Assembly: GCA_034112085.1 (NCBI GenBank)
Contig: JAWUWD010000052.1
Coordinates: 1-40,821, forward strand
Length of the DNA: 40,821 nucleotides
Reading direction: 5' to 3'
Source: JAWUWD01 sp034112085
GTDB taxonomy: Bacteria; Bacteroidota; Bacteroidia; Cytophagales; Cyclobacteriaceae
In this document: piece by piece, positions 1 to 8,211 of the stretch
Layout of the letters: every line of letters begins with the position of its first letter
Numbering within the stretch: the stretch's first letter is position 1
The notes under the pieces: generated by a model
The model's input: only the letters and a program-made list of their open reading frames with translations
Told to the model about the DNA's origin: nothing
Databases searched by the model: none
Translations under genes and position numbers: made by a program

Positions 1-87
1 TGGTACAACAGAAAAAGAATACATTCATACCTCGGGTACAAAACACCCGAACAATATGGGAAAATCAATTATTCAAAATGCGCTTAA
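1..87 (+). CDS. IS3-family transposase (OrfB), C-terminal fragment
   Basis: The frame is open from the first base and ends with TAA at 85-87, giving 28 residues. It includes YNRKRIHSYLGYKTPEQY, the typical C-terminal signature of the DDE integrase (rve) domain in IS3-family OrfB transposases, where YN.R.H..LGY.TP is strongly conserved. OrfB supplies the catalytic DDE residues for copy-out-paste-in transposition; those residues lie to the left of the window. Only the tail is visible, so whether the element is intact cannot be judged. It differs clearly from the transposase fragment at the right end of the window, so the two are not copies of one element. Confidence 0.8.
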   Translation, partial: WYNRKRIHSYLGYKTPEQYGKINYSKCA

Positions 88-117
88 CTATTTATCCAGT
101 TTTTTGTTGCAAGTCCA
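1..117 (+). mobile_element. Right end of an IS3-family insertion sequence (partial)
   Basis: The window opens inside an insertion sequence. It holds the last 28 codons of an IS3-type transposase (1-87) and then a short tail that reads GTTGCAAGTCCA at 106-117. Read inward from the end this is TGGACTTGCAAC, and the TG start is what the terminal repeats of IS3-family elements usually show. I therefore place the element boundary near 117, but the other end is outside the window and no target duplication can be seen. The first host gene ends at 158. Confidence 0.65.
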
Positions 118-157
118 CAAGCTATCTACATCACACTAACAACCATCAACTAATCTT

Positions 158-1903
158 CTATATCCTCGACTGGTAAGTAAACAGCTCAAAGTATCTACCT
201 TTTTTGTCAATCAACTGATCATGGTTCCCTTGTTCAGCAATTTTTCCTTCTTCAATCACCAAGATTTGACTGGCCTGACGAATGGTACTGAGTCTGTGGG
301 CGATGACAAGAGTTGTTCTACCACGCATCAGCTCTTTAAGACTCTCTTGGATTAGTGCTTCGCTTTCAGTATCAAGGTTGGAAGTCGCCTCATCTAGAAT
401 CAATATTCTAGGATCAGCTAAGATCGCTCTGGCGATAGCTATTCTTTGGCGTTGACCACCTGATAGTTTTACTCCGCGCTCACCAATCAATGTATCTAAC
501 CCCTCGTCAAATCGATCTGTGAACTCGTGAACATGTGCTGCTTTCACGGCATCCTGTATTTGCTCTTCCGTAGCATTTGGTCTCGGGAAGATTATGTTTT
601 CTTTGATAGTACCTTCAAAAAGGAAGTCATCTTGCAAGACGACTCCTAGTTGACTTCTATAACTATCTAGCGTCACACTCTGAAGATCCACTCCATCAAT
701 AGTGATCTTTCCAGCAGTCGGGTTGAGGAACGAAGCTGTCAGCCCAGCGATGGTTGATTTACCAGATCCCGAAGTACCCACGAGTGCTGTCACACTGCCA
801 GATGGGGCATCGAAATTGATGCCATGTAATACTTCTTTTTGTTCTTCATAAGCAAATGATACATCCTCAAATTTCAAATCTCCAGTTGCTTTCTTAAGAT
901 TAACCGTACGAGCCTCCTCATCACTCTCTGGAGTCATGTTCATGATCTCTTCTGTACGATCCAGTCCAGCAAAAGCTTCAGTCATTTGACTTCCAATATT
1001 ACTCATTTGTACTATCGGAGCGATCATAAAGCCAAGTAGTAAGGTAAAGGATAAGAATTCCCCAAAAGTCATCTCACCTTGCATGATCAAATATCCTCCT
1101 ATCCCCATGATGCCTGCACTGGCCAATCCGAGTAATAGTGTGGCAGAACTAGTGACAATACTCGTTGAGATCAAACTCTTTTTGACATTTTCATAAAGAC
1201 GCATGACTCCGGTGTCAAAAGTTTTGATTTCTTGCGCTTCTGCGTTGAAGCCTTTGATCACTCGAATACCATTAAGTGTTTCCGTCAATCTACCGGTAAC
1301 CTCGGCATTGATTTCTCCTCGTTTTCTGAATATTGGTCTAATATAACCGAAGGCCTTCATCGAAATGACGCCAAAAATAGCGACAGGCACTAACACATAA
1401 AGTGTCATCATAGGATTGATTCTGATCAATAAGACTAACGAGATGATAGCCGTGAGTGTGCCCCCAAATAGCTGGACTAGACCAGTTCCTACAAGGTTTC
1501 TGACACCTTCTACATCGCTCATGATTCTTGATACTAATGCACCTGACTTTTGATTGTCGAAGAAGCTAATCGGCAGTTTGATGATGTGTTGTTGTACTTT
1601 GACACGCAGTTGTGCAATCAGGTGTTGCGCCTCTACACTGAGAAGCTGGGTAAGTAAGAAGGAAGTGATCGCTTGTGCGAAAATAGCTCCAACTACGTAT
1701 AGTATAATGGTTTTGAGCATTTCCATATCTCCATTGGCAATGACATCATCCATCAAGTTTTTCGTGGCAAGTGGAAGTACGAGACTAGCCAATCTACTGA
1801 TTACGATCAAAATAAGTCCGATGAATAGTAGCTTTTTTCTAGGCCAGATGATGGTCTTAAATACGTGAGCTATGGTTATTTTATTTTTAGGCGACTTAGA
1901 CAT
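158..1903 (-). CDS. ABC exporter, fused permease and ATPase (MsbA/multidrug type)
   Basis: This 581-residue protein is a half-size type IV ABC exporter working as a homodimer in the inner membrane. The N-terminal 320 or so residues carry six hydrophobic helices (ABC_membrane domain). The C-terminal ATPase has Walker A GTSGSGKST from about residue 376, a Q-loop near VVLQDD, signature LSGGQRQR at about 480, Walker B ILILDEATS and the switch histidine in VIAHRLS. All catalytic motifs are intact and the length is normal. Such proteins flip lipids such as lipid A or export drugs; the substrate cannot be read from sequence. The start is an ATG at 1903. The next gene upstream on this strand ends at 2020, 116 bp away, so it probably has its own promoter. 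The IS boundary near 117 lies only about 40 bp past its stop. Confidence 0.93.
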   Translation of the reverse strand: MSKSPKNKITIAHVFKTIIWPRKKLLFIGLILIVISRLASLVLPLATKNLMDDVIANGDMEMLKTIILYVVGAIFAQAITSFLLTQLLSVEAQHLIAQLRVKVQQHIIKLPISFFDNQKSGALVSRIMSDVEGVRNLVGTGLVQLFGGTLTAIISLVLLIRINPMMTLYVLVPVAIFGVISMKAFGYIRPIFRKRGEINAEVTGRLTETLNGIRVIKGFNAEAQEIKTFDTGVMRLYENVKKSLISTSIVTSSATLLLGLASAGIMGIGGYLIMQGEMTFGEFLSFTLLLGFMIAPIVQMSNIGSQMTEAFAGLDRTEEIMNMTPESDEEARTVNLKKATGDLKFEDVSFAYEEQKEVLHGINFDAPSGSVTALVGTSGSGKSTIAGLTASFLNPTAGKITIDGVDLQSVTLDSYRSQLGVVLQDDFLFEGTIKENIIFPRPNATEEQIQDAVKAAHVHEFTDRFDEGLDTLIGERGVKLSGGQRQRIAIARAILADPRILILDEATSNLDTESEALIQESLKELMRGRTTLVIAHRLSTIRQASQILVIEEGKIAEQGNHDQLIDKKGRYFELFTYQSRI

Positions 1904-2019
1904 AAGTGGAATTCTTTTTTATAGTTTGAGATCGATATTACTATCAATATATTGTCATCGTTTGACAATCAAGAATATTGTGATTGGCAATAAATAAATT
2001 TCAGTGAAGATCATAAAGA

Positions 2020-2136
2020 CTAACTCGCAAAAATGAAATACAGGATAATCAAGAGAATGAGTACGAGATACATCACTGCATCTATCCTGATATAGGGTTT
2101 GTACTTTTGGTAAGATTCTTTAAGCTTCGAGATCAT
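2020..2136 (-). CDS. Small single-pass membrane protein, 38 residues
   Basis: A short frame starts at ATG 2136, three bases after the stop of the TerB-like gene, and ends with TAG at 2020. The product begins MISKLKESYQKYKPY, a basic, polar head. It continues with a 16-17 residue hydrophobic stretch (YLVLILLIIL-YFIFA) that fits one transmembrane helix, and ends two residues later. The tight spacing behind the upstream gene and the clear polar-head and hydrophobic-tail layout argue that it is translated. The topology is probably N-terminus in the cytoplasm. I do not recognise a family. It could be a membrane partner of the TerB-like protein, but only position supports that. Confidence 0.55.
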   Translation of the reverse strand: MISKLKESYQKYKPYIRIDAVMYLVLILLIILYFIFAS

Positions 2137-2139
2137 TGA

Positions 2140-2502
2140 CTACAGTCGTTTTAGATCTTGCTTGATTCTACCCAAAACAAATTCTTCTACCTGATTGATG
2201 CCCTTATATGATAGAGCAACTTTTTTGAGTATCTCCAATATTTTGTTTTTGATAGGCTCATCGACCTGAACTTTGACCTGACGAAGTTTCATCATAGCTG
2301 CATTGTATGCTTCTTCCAGTGTAGGGTTGGTGATTTCATCTAGTAGTTCGAATCGACTAGTTGCAGCAAGTCCATTGCTCCCCAGTTCTTCTTCTATCAA
2401 CTCGATAAATTCTCTTCTTTCCTCAGACTGTAAGCCATCAGCTTTGGTGATGACATAAGCGAGTTCTCCCACAGCGCTATAAATTTCTCTATCGTAATGC
2501 AT
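2140..2502 (-). CDS. TerB-like helical protein
   Basis: The 120-residue protein is all-helical and acidic. It contains VITKADGLQSEERREFIELI near residues 17-36, which resembles the acidic helix-turn-helix of the TerB/DjlA-N superfamily, where such residues can bind metal ions. There is no signal peptide or membrane segment, so it should be cytoplasmic. It starts with ATG eight bases after menB stops and is followed after three bases by a 38-residue membrane peptide, so the three genes are very likely one transcript. The function is unknown. TerB-like domains occur in tellurite-resistance and membrane-stress proteins, but nothing here shows that role. A remote match is my best guess. Confidence 0.6.
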   Translation of the reverse strand: MHYDREIYSAVGELAYVITKADGLQSEERREFIELIEEELGSNGLAATSRFELLDEITNPTLEEAYNAAMMKLRQVKVQVDEPIKNKILEILKKVALSYKGINQVEEFVLGRIKQDLKRL

Positions 2503-2510
2503 ATTATTGC

Positions 2511-3326
2511 TTAAGGAAACTTAGGAAACTTGTCGAAATCCGGATCTCTTTTTTCAAGAAATGCGTTTTTGCCTTCCTGTGCTTCTTCCATGAGATAGTA
2601 CATCATTGTAGCATCTCCAGCGAATTCCATCATACCATGCTGTCCATCAAGTTCGGCATTGAGTCCGCGTTTAAGCATACGGAGTGCCATCGGACTTCGC
2701 TTCATGATGGTCTCACACCAGCGTACCGTTTCGTCTTCTAGCTGAGCCAAAGGGACGACCTTGTTGACCATGCCCATTTTTTCAGATTCTTCCGCAGTAT
2801 ATTGCTCGCAACGGAACCAGATCTCTCTAGCTTTCTTTTGACCGACATGTCGGGCAAGGTAGTTAGAGCCAAATCCAGCATCGAAACTCCCTACTTTAGG
2901 ACCTGTTTGGCCAAAGCGTGCATTTTCAGAAGCGATTGTCAAGTCACACACTACGTGTAATACATGACCACCACCGATAGCATAACCATTGACCATAGCG
3001 ATCACAGGTTTTGGCATAGAACGGATTTTCTTATGCAAGTCAAGAATATTTAGTCTTGGCACACCATCTTCTCCAATGTAGCCACCTTTTCCCTTTACAT
3101 TTTGATCACCACCACTGCAGAAAGCTTTGTCTCCTGTTCCTGTAAACACGATAACTCTTATGTCTGCACGTTCACGACACACATCCATTGCTTCCAACAT
3201 TTGGTTATTGGTTTCTGGACGAAAGGCATTATATACTTCAGGTCTATTGATACTAATCTTGGCGATTCCGTTGTAGAATTCGAATAGGATATCGCTATAT
3301 TCTGTGATGGTTTCCCAGTTTCTCAT
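2511..3326 (-). CDS. menB: 1,4-dihydroxy-2-naphthoyl-CoA synthase (MenB)
   Basis: MenB closes the second ring of menaquinone by converting O-succinylbenzoyl-CoA to 1,4-dihydroxy-2-naphthoyl-CoA in the cytoplasm. The 271-residue product is a crotonase-fold enzyme. It shows ISINRPEVYNAFRP near the N-terminus, the oxyanion-hole segment AFCSGGDQNVKG, and GQTGPKVGSFDAGFGS, which is diagnostic for MenB among crotonases. I start it at ATG 3326 (MRNWETITEY), which matches the usual MenB N-terminus. An earlier in-frame TTG at 3356 falls inside a promoter-like TATTTTTG box and is unlikely. The gene follows menD by 159 bp and leads a tight trio with the TerB-like gene and a small membrane peptide. Confidence 0.93.
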   Translation of the reverse strand: MRNWETITEYSDILFEFYNGIAKISINRPEVYNAFRPETNNQMLEAMDVCRERADIRVIVFTGTGDKAFCSGGDQNVKGKGGYIGEDGVPRLNILDLHKKIRSMPKPVIAMVNGYAIGGGHVLHVVCDLTIASENARFGQTGPKVGSFDAGFGSNYLARHVGQKKAREIWFRCEQYTAEESEKMGMVNKVVPLAQLEDETVRWCETIMKRSPMALRMLKRGLNAELDGQHGMMEFAGDATMMYYLMEEAQEGKNAFLEKRDPDFDKFPKFP

Positions 3327-3353
3327 GATTTGTGTGCTAATGTTAATATTGTC

Positions 3354-3361
3354 CAAAAATA
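3354..3361 (-). promoter_or_regulatory. Candidate -7 promoter box for menB
   Basis: Reading the minus strand, TATTTTTG matches the Bacteroidota -7 consensus TAnnTTTG at every fixed position. It would start transcription about 20 bases upstream of the menB ATG at 3326. I find no convincing TTTG-type -33 box at the usual distance, so the call rests on one box and on the 159-bp gap after menD. Confidence 0.35.
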
Positions 3362-3485
3362 GTCTCTTGTACTTTTACTTTAATGAAAAAGATGAAATTT
3401 CTAGTAGTAACTCATTTGATAGTTGAATAGTTATGCGGTTGTATCATTTTCTGACGATCAACTGAATGACCGACTAGCTAAATAA

Positions 3486-5195
3486 TTACATTTTTTTGAA
3501 TTGCGTTACAGCTTCCTTATTCACATTAGAGTCTGTAAACACTTCTAAAATAGCCGATTTCTTATCGATTTCGAAGAATGCTTTAATAGTGTTTTGAAAT
3601 TTTCGTTGGGTATCACATACCATATACTCGAAACCAAATTCATCCGCTAATGATTTGGCAGTTAGCCTTTGATCAGTTTCGAAATACTCTTTGTATTCTC
3701 CTTGAGAGGAAGGTCCATTGATCATGTTGAAAATACCTCCACCATGATTGTTGAACACTATTATCTTGAGATTTGGATATTGATAATTGTTCCAGAATGC
3801 ATTGCGATCATAAAAGAAGGCCATGTCTCCAGTGAGTAGGAGAGTAGGTTTGTTGGAGGCAAGTGCAGACCCTACAGCAGTACTATTACTACCATCTATA
3901 CCTGATGTACCCCGATTTGCATATACAGTTATGGTGTCTTGGACATGTTTGAGACCGATCATATTGGCGTATCTCACCGCCATACTATTCGCTAAGTGTA
4001 GTTGATAGCCTTCTGGGATTAGTGGCATCAAGAGGTGATAGGCATTGAGCTCACTCCAGATGTCTAGAGGTAGTTGCTCTTTGATATTACGTTTTGCTTT
4101 TCGTTCCTCAATTTCCCAGAGATTATAATAATTTTGCTGTTTTTGTAATGAGAAGGCATCGTTGTCTTGTTCCAGCACTACTTTTTCGATAAAGTGACTA
4201 GGAGAACAGCGAATTGTTTTGGTCAATGATTGGTAAGTGTCCGCTACCTGGCCAGCTTCTTGGATATGCCATTGAGCTTTCGGCTTGTAGGCACGCAAGA
4301 ATAGTTTTAGATTCTTTGCAATCACTGATTTGCCAATAGTGATCAAAAGATCAGGTTGAATGCTTTCTAGTAAAATATTATTTCGGTCATTGAGAAATAA
4401 ATCATGGTGACAAATTATGTCTTCAAACCCATGAAAGTTGGAGATAATATCACCTACTACTGGGATGTTTTTCTGATGAAATACTTGCCTGAATTGCTCT
4501 GTGAGTTCATGATCAAAATCGCTTTGGCCAGTAACTATTAGTATTTTCTGATGGGAACTTAGTTCGGATTTCAAATCGTTTATCAGACTATCTTCTAATG
4601 TCAGATTATATTGAGTTTCTGTGAATACGGGGACGTTACTTTCAAATTGAACCACTTCATCATTCTCAGGATAGAAAGGCTCACGAAGAGGGACATTGAT
4701 ATGAACTGGTCCTTGTGGGAATGCTTTACTTAAATTTATGGCCTCATTGATCGATCTATATAAGTGCCATTCGGCATCCATATGATTGTGATCCACAGGT
4801 AAGGTGTAGCTTCCTTTCACATGATCTCCATAGATATTTTCTTGTCTGATGGTTTGGCCATCGAGTTGATCTATCCACTCTGGTGGACGATCAGCGGTCA
4901 ATATTATTAATGGGACTTGTTGAAAGTAGGCTTCGGCTATTGCAGGAGCATAGTTGTACGCTGCAGAACCAGAAGTACATACCAAGACTGTTGGAGATTT
5001 ATTGTATTGGGCAAGTCCAAGTCCAATAAAGGCTGCAGATCGTTCGTCACTGATAGTTCTTGTTTGAATAGCTTCATGACGCGCAAATGCTATCGTAATT
5101 GGCGCACATCTGGAGCCAGGGGAAAGAATGGCATTTGAGATTCCATGTTGCGCACATATCTCAGCGATATTGATGATAGGTTGTTGTACTGGCAA
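3486..5195 (-). CDS. menD: SEPHCHC synthase (MenD)
   Basis: MenD is the thiamine-diphosphate enzyme that joins 2-oxoglutarate to isochorismate in menaquinone synthesis. The 569-residue length is usual. The N-terminal pyrimidine-binding domain has ILSPGSRCAPIT and the DERSAAFIGLG segment that carries the cofactor-activating glutamate. The C-terminal pyrophosphate domain has NRGTSGIDGSNSTAVG and LLLTGDMAFFYDRNAFWN, with the GDx motif for metal and diphosphate. The start is a TTG at 5195, four bases after the menF stop; no nearby in-frame ATG exists and the sequence from MPVQQPIINIAEIC looks native. The close spacing shows co-translation with menF. Confidence 0.94.
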   Translation of the reverse strand: MPVQQPIINIAEICAQHGISNAILSPGSRCAPITIAFARHEAIQTRTISDERSAAFIGLGLAQYNKSPTVLVCTSGSAAYNYAPAIAEAYFQQVPLIILTADRPPEWIDQLDGQTIRQENIYGDHVKGSYTLPVDHNHMDAEWHLYRSINEAINLSKAFPQGPVHINVPLREPFYPENDEVVQFESNVPVFTETQYNLTLEDSLINDLKSELSSHQKILIVTGQSDFDHELTEQFRQVFHQKNIPVVGDIISNFHGFEDIICHHDLFLNDRNNILLESIQPDLLITIGKSVIAKNLKLFLRAYKPKAQWHIQEAGQVADTYQSLTKTIRCSPSHFIEKVVLEQDNDAFSLQKQQNYYNLWEIEERKAKRNIKEQLPLDIWSELNAYHLLMPLIPEGYQLHLANSMAVRYANMIGLKHVQDTITVYANRGTSGIDGSNSTAVGSALASNKPTLLLTGDMAFFYDRNAFWNNYQYPNLKIIVFNNHGGGIFNMINGPSSQGEYKEYFETDQRLTAKSLADEFGFEYMVCDTQRKFQNTIKAFFEIDKKSAILEVFTDSNVNKEAVTQFKKM

Positions 5196-5199
5196 AGAA

Positions 5200-6345
5200 T
5201 TATAATTTCATGATATTGAGCAATGTATTCATTTTCAATTCTGTTTCCAACCATTCTTTTTCGGGATTGGAATCCTCTGTAACACCAGCGCCAGCATACA
5301 AAATTGCTAAGTCTTCTAATAATTGCGCACACCTTAGATTTACAAATAAATGCGTTTCATTTTGATAATTGACAGGTCCTAAATATCCACTATAATATGC
5401 TCGATTACCATTTTCATGTTTTTCAATGAAGTGAGCTGCCTTGATTTTGGGCATACCACAAATAGCAGCAGTAGGATGAAGTAGATCGAGCATGACGCTT
5501 CCCAGTTGTGGATTCTTAGTAGCTTTCATATCTACTTTGAAATTCGTTTTAAGATGAATTAAATTCCCCGCTACGACTGTTTTTGGACCGGCTTCTTCAT
5601 ACTCTCGCAGCCTGATTTTCTTGAAACAATTGATGATGTATCTACTCACCAAGGCTTGTTCTTCAATTTCTTTTTGTGTCCAAGCCACTTCAGCTAAAGA
5701 CTGGTTCTGATCATGCTGCTGTGTTCCGGCAAGCGATACTGTTTGAAAAGTATTTTCTACTACACTGATTAATACTTCAGGAGTAGCACCTAGCCAAGTG
5801 CCAACTTCGGGAATAGAAACCACTGAAATAAATGCATTTGGATATGCCTTACAGAGTTTATTATAGTTGTTGAATAGGTTAAAAGAGTTGGACAGACTTA
5901 CTTGCTTACTCCGCGCAGGAACTACTTTTTGAAATTCCCCTGATTTGATGGCTTCAACACTTTGGGTGACATATTTTATAAAATCATCTTTTTGTAAATC
6001 AAGCTTATTTGGTGAAGAATTCTTGTAGTATGAGCCTTGATTTTTTTCTTGATTTTCTAGTCTTTCAAGCAAATTATTCTCATCCGAAATAATACGGACC
6101 TTTCCCTCATCAATAGTCATTTTCAATTGTGAATTGATGAACCGACCTTCGGCATGGTCGTCATAAGGATGAAATAGAAACCCTTGCTTAGACAGATCTC
6201 TATTTATGCGTGATTCTACTTTCCCAATACAGATATTTCTTTGGGTGGACAAGGGCATTTGCCATGCGGCAAAACCATATTGATGTAGTTCGGCTACTTG
6301 AAGAGCTGTTTCGAAAGCTTCCTGTTCTGTGAGTTGTGCTGCCAA
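5200..6345 (-). CDS. menF: Isochorismate synthase (MenF)
   Basis: This 381-residue chorismate-binding enzyme makes isochorismate from chorismate, the entry step of menaquinone synthesis. Visible family motifs are EFQKVVPARSKQV, LGATPEVLISV, VSLAGTQ, HPTAAICGMPK, YYSGYLGPV and, near the end, AGAGVTEDSNPEKEWLETE with the Mg-binding acidic residues. An EntC or salicylate-type role is possible from sequence alone, but the direct join to menD settles on menaquinone. The start is TTG 6345, with AAAGG just upstream, nine bases after the thioesterase stop; the next in-frame methionine (residue 29) would cut into the domain. Confidence 0.92.
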   Translation of the reverse strand: MAAQLTEQEAFETALQVAELHQYGFAAWQMPLSTQRNICIGKVESRINRDLSKQGFLFHPYDDHAEGRFINSQLKMTIDEGKVRIISDENNLLERLENQEKNQGSYYKNSSPNKLDLQKDDFIKYVTQSVEAIKSGEFQKVVPARSKQVSLSNSFNLFNNYNKLCKAYPNAFISVVSIPEVGTWLGATPEVLISVVENTFQTVSLAGTQQHDQNQSLAEVAWTQKEIEEQALVSRYIINCFKKIRLREYEEAGPKTVVAGNLIHLKTNFKVDMKATKNPQLGSVMLDLLHPTAAICGMPKIKAAHFIEKHENGNRAYYSGYLGPVNYQNETHLFVNLRCAQLLEDLAILYAGAGVTEDSNPEKEWLETELKMNTLLNIMKL

Positions 6346-6354
6346 AGTACCTTT

Positions 6355-6774
6355 TTAGATGTTATCAACGATGGCCATGGTGATTCGGCTGATACAGATC
6401 AATTTATCATCTTGGTTATTAATCTTTATTTCCCAGACTTGTGTTTTTCTGCCTATATGGATGGGTTTTGCAATTCCAGTGACTACTCCTGATTTGGCAC
6501 CACGAATATGGTTTGCATTGATATCTAATCCTACAGCATACTGTTTGTCAGAGTCAATCGTAAGGTGGGCAGCAACGCTTCCAAGTGTTTCAGCTAACGC
6601 AACCGATGCACCGCCATGTAGAAGCCCGTAGGGTTGTTGGGTGCGATGATCAACTGGCATAGTAGCCATAATATAATCTTCACCTATTTCTGTGAAGGAG
6701 ATACCCAAGTGCTCTAGCATATTATTTTCACTCATTGCATTGAGTTTATCTGTGGTTACTCCTGAAGAAAACAT
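6355..6774 (-). CDS. Hotdog-fold thioesterase, probable DHNA-CoA hydrolase
   Basis: The protein has 139 residues from ATG 6774. It belongs to the PaaI/YdiI/EntH group of acyl-CoA thioesterases, shown by QQPYGLLHGGASVALAETLG with the conserved HGG and catalytic acid, and by VGLDINANHIRGAKSGVVTG. In menaquinone pathways such an enzyme (MenI) removes CoA from dihydroxynaphthoyl-CoA made by MenB. The gene lies directly upstream of menF, nine bases apart, which supports that job, although substrate cannot be read from sequence. A longer frame reaches 6855, but its extra N-terminus is low-complexity and overlaps the facing gene and both promoters, so I reject it. Confidence 0.82.
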   Translation of the reverse strand: MFSSGVTTDKLNAMSENNMLEHLGISFTEIGEDYIMATMPVDHRTQQPYGLLHGGASVALAETLGSVAAHLTIDSDKQYAVGLDINANHIRGAKSGVVTGIAKPIHIGRKTQVWEIKINNQDDKLICISRITMAIVDNI

Positions 6775-6809
6775 AGATGAAAAAATTAAAAGAGAATTAA
6801 AAAAAAAGC

Positions 6810-6817
6810 TATACTTG
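6810..6817 (+). promoter_or_regulatory. Candidate -7 box for the histidine phosphatase gene
   Basis: TATACTTG matches seven of the eight positions of TAnnTTTG when n is free (TAnnCTTG). It lies 27 bases before the TTG start at 6845, giving a short leader. No clear -33 box is seen, so the support is weak. It is interleaved with the opposing men promoter at 6830-6837. Confidence 0.25.
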
Positions 6818-6829
6818 CGATCCGAAAAG

Positions 6830-6837
6830 CAAAAATA
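6830..6837 (-). promoter_or_regulatory. Candidate -7 box for the thioesterase-menF-menD operon
   Basis: The minus strand reads TATTTTTG, a full match to TAnnTTTG, with TTTG at 6853-6856 as a possible -33 box, 15 bases further upstream. The usual spacing in Bacteroidota is nearer 19, so the pair is short. Transcription would begin near 6823, about 50 bases before the ATG at 6774. Confidence 0.4.
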
Positions 6838-6844
6838 GGAAATT

Positions 6845-7459
6845 TTGAAAGGCAAAAAAATATATTTAGTTAGGCATGGACAAACAGACTACAACCTCCG
6901 AGGAATCGTGCAGGGAAGTGGCATAGATGCACCTTTGAATGGTACAGGTGAAGATCAAGCGCTAGCTTTTTATGAGTCTTATAAGAATGTTAATTTTGCT
7001 AAGGTGTACACATCTAATTTGCAACGTGCAATACAGTCGGTTAGTGGCTTTATTGGTGACGAGATCACACATGAGCAATTGTCAGGACTTAATGAAATTA
7101 GCTGGGGAGACCGCGAAGGAATCGAAATTAACCCTGCTGATGATGCCTATTATCAACAGGTGATCTTAAAGTGGCAGAAGGGCGAGACATCTTTGAAAAT
7201 TGAAGGAGGGGAAAGTCCTGAAATGGTTATGGAACGCCAAAAGGAATCGCTTGCTCACATACTCAGTGGAGATGAAGATACGATCTTAATATGTATGCAT
7301 GGCAGAGCGATTAGAATTTTTCTATGTCTAATGCTGAACTATCCACTTCGATTTATGGATGAGTTTGAGCATTCTAATTTGTGTCTTTATAAAATTAACT
7401 ATTCAGGGAATATGTTCAGTATTGATTGGCATAATGACACGAGGCATCTATCTGAATAG
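6845..7459 (+). CDS. Histidine phosphatase family protein (phosphoglycerate-mutase like)
   Basis: The 204-residue protein has the family's catalytic LVRHGQTDYN at residues 7-16, in which the RHG histidine is phosphorylated during catalysis, and the second active-site histidine in CMHGRAIRIF. The proton donor region is NEISWGDREG. Members are broad-specificity phosphatases or cofactor-dependent mutases; this one looks like a phosphatase of the CobC/PhoE kind, with no specific substrate evident. It starts at TTG 6845 with AGGA four bases upstream. It faces the men operon across about 70 bp, and its 3' end converges with the broken haemolysin-III gene, ten bases apart. Confidence 0.85.
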   Translation: MKGKKIYLVRHGQTDYNLRGIVQGSGIDAPLNGTGEDQALAFYESYKNVNFAKVYTSNLQRAIQSVSGFIGDEITHEQLSGLNEISWGDREGIEINPADDAYYQQVILKWQKGETSLKIEGGESPEMVMERQKESLAHILSGDEDTILICMHGRAIRIFLCLMLNYPLRFMDEFEHSNLCLYKINYSGNMFSIDWHNDTRHLSE

Positions 7460-7469
7460 CTAGGCAAAA

Positions 7470-8097
7470 TTATATCAAGTAAAAGAAGATAGATATAAAG
7501 TGCATTATCGTACCAATCAGTACAAACACATGAAATATGGCATGATTGTAAGGTAATTTCTCCCAAAGAAAAATTAGCGCTCCAAGCGTATAACTAGCGC
7601 CACCAAGAAGTAGATAAACCAAGGCTTCTGTTTGAAGATTATGGTAAAGTGATTTAGCTGCGATCACTGCTACCCATCCCATCAATACATAACTTATGGT
7701 AGAGAGTTTATTGAATTTTCCAGTAAAGAAAATCTTCAGTGAAATTCCGACTAGTGCAATTCCCCAAGTGATGCCAAATACAGTCCAACCCATGGCGCCA
7801 TTGAGCGTGACTAAGCAGTAAGGAGTATACGTTCCTGCGATCAGCACATATATAGCTGCATGGTCAAATACATTCAATTTTTTGCGAAGACTCTTATAGT
7901 GTGGAAGCCAAATAGAGCACCACCATACTACTTCCGAAAATCGAAAAGCTTACAATATGCCATACGTCACCATAAATACTGGAGTAAACTACTAATAGTA
8001 CTAATCCAACTATACTGAATACCAATCCGAATAAATGGGTAATCACATTTAGAATTTCCTCTCTGTGAGGATAGTATGTTGTAGTGATTTTTGACAT
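7470..8097 (-). pseudogene. Haemolysin III / PAQR-family membrane protein, broken by a frameshifting deletion
   Basis: Two frames together give one HlyIII protein, a seven-helix inner-membrane family related to adiponectin receptors. The first (8097-7894) runs from MSKITTTYYPHREEILN to VVLYLASTL and stops. The second resumes as LPHYKSLRKKLNVFDHAAIY and LIAGTYTPY and ends with HAIFHVFVLIG. Family proteins read STLYHSLPH across this point; here STL and LPH are encoded by the same bases, 7899-7908 (CTTCCACACT on the minus strand), in two frames. A loss of 20 bp between two copies of that 10-mer would explain both the shift and the missing YHS, whose histidine is a zinc ligand in the family. The other key residues (D in FDH, and H..FH near the end) remain. 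A sequencing or assembly error is the alternative. Confidence 0.8.
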
Positions 8098-8211
8098 GAT
8101 ATTGTAATTGTAACGATTGAAGCAGGATTAAATGTAAAATATTGAAGTATTTTGATTTGCAGATACATTAATGGGAAGCAGGCAACTATGATTCTGTAAA
8201 ATTTCCGATCT

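Noticed and set aside
32..50. TCGGGT/ACCCGA hairpin that could be a terminator
   Set aside because: It lies inside the transposase coding tail and lacks a T run.
3327..3356. Longer menB start at TTG 3356
   Set aside because: It falls on the promoter-like box and the extra residues are unlike MenB; ATG 3326 fits the family.
6775..6855. Longer thioesterase start at 6855
   Set aside because: The added stretch is low-complexity, overlaps the opposing start and both promoters, and is not like the family.
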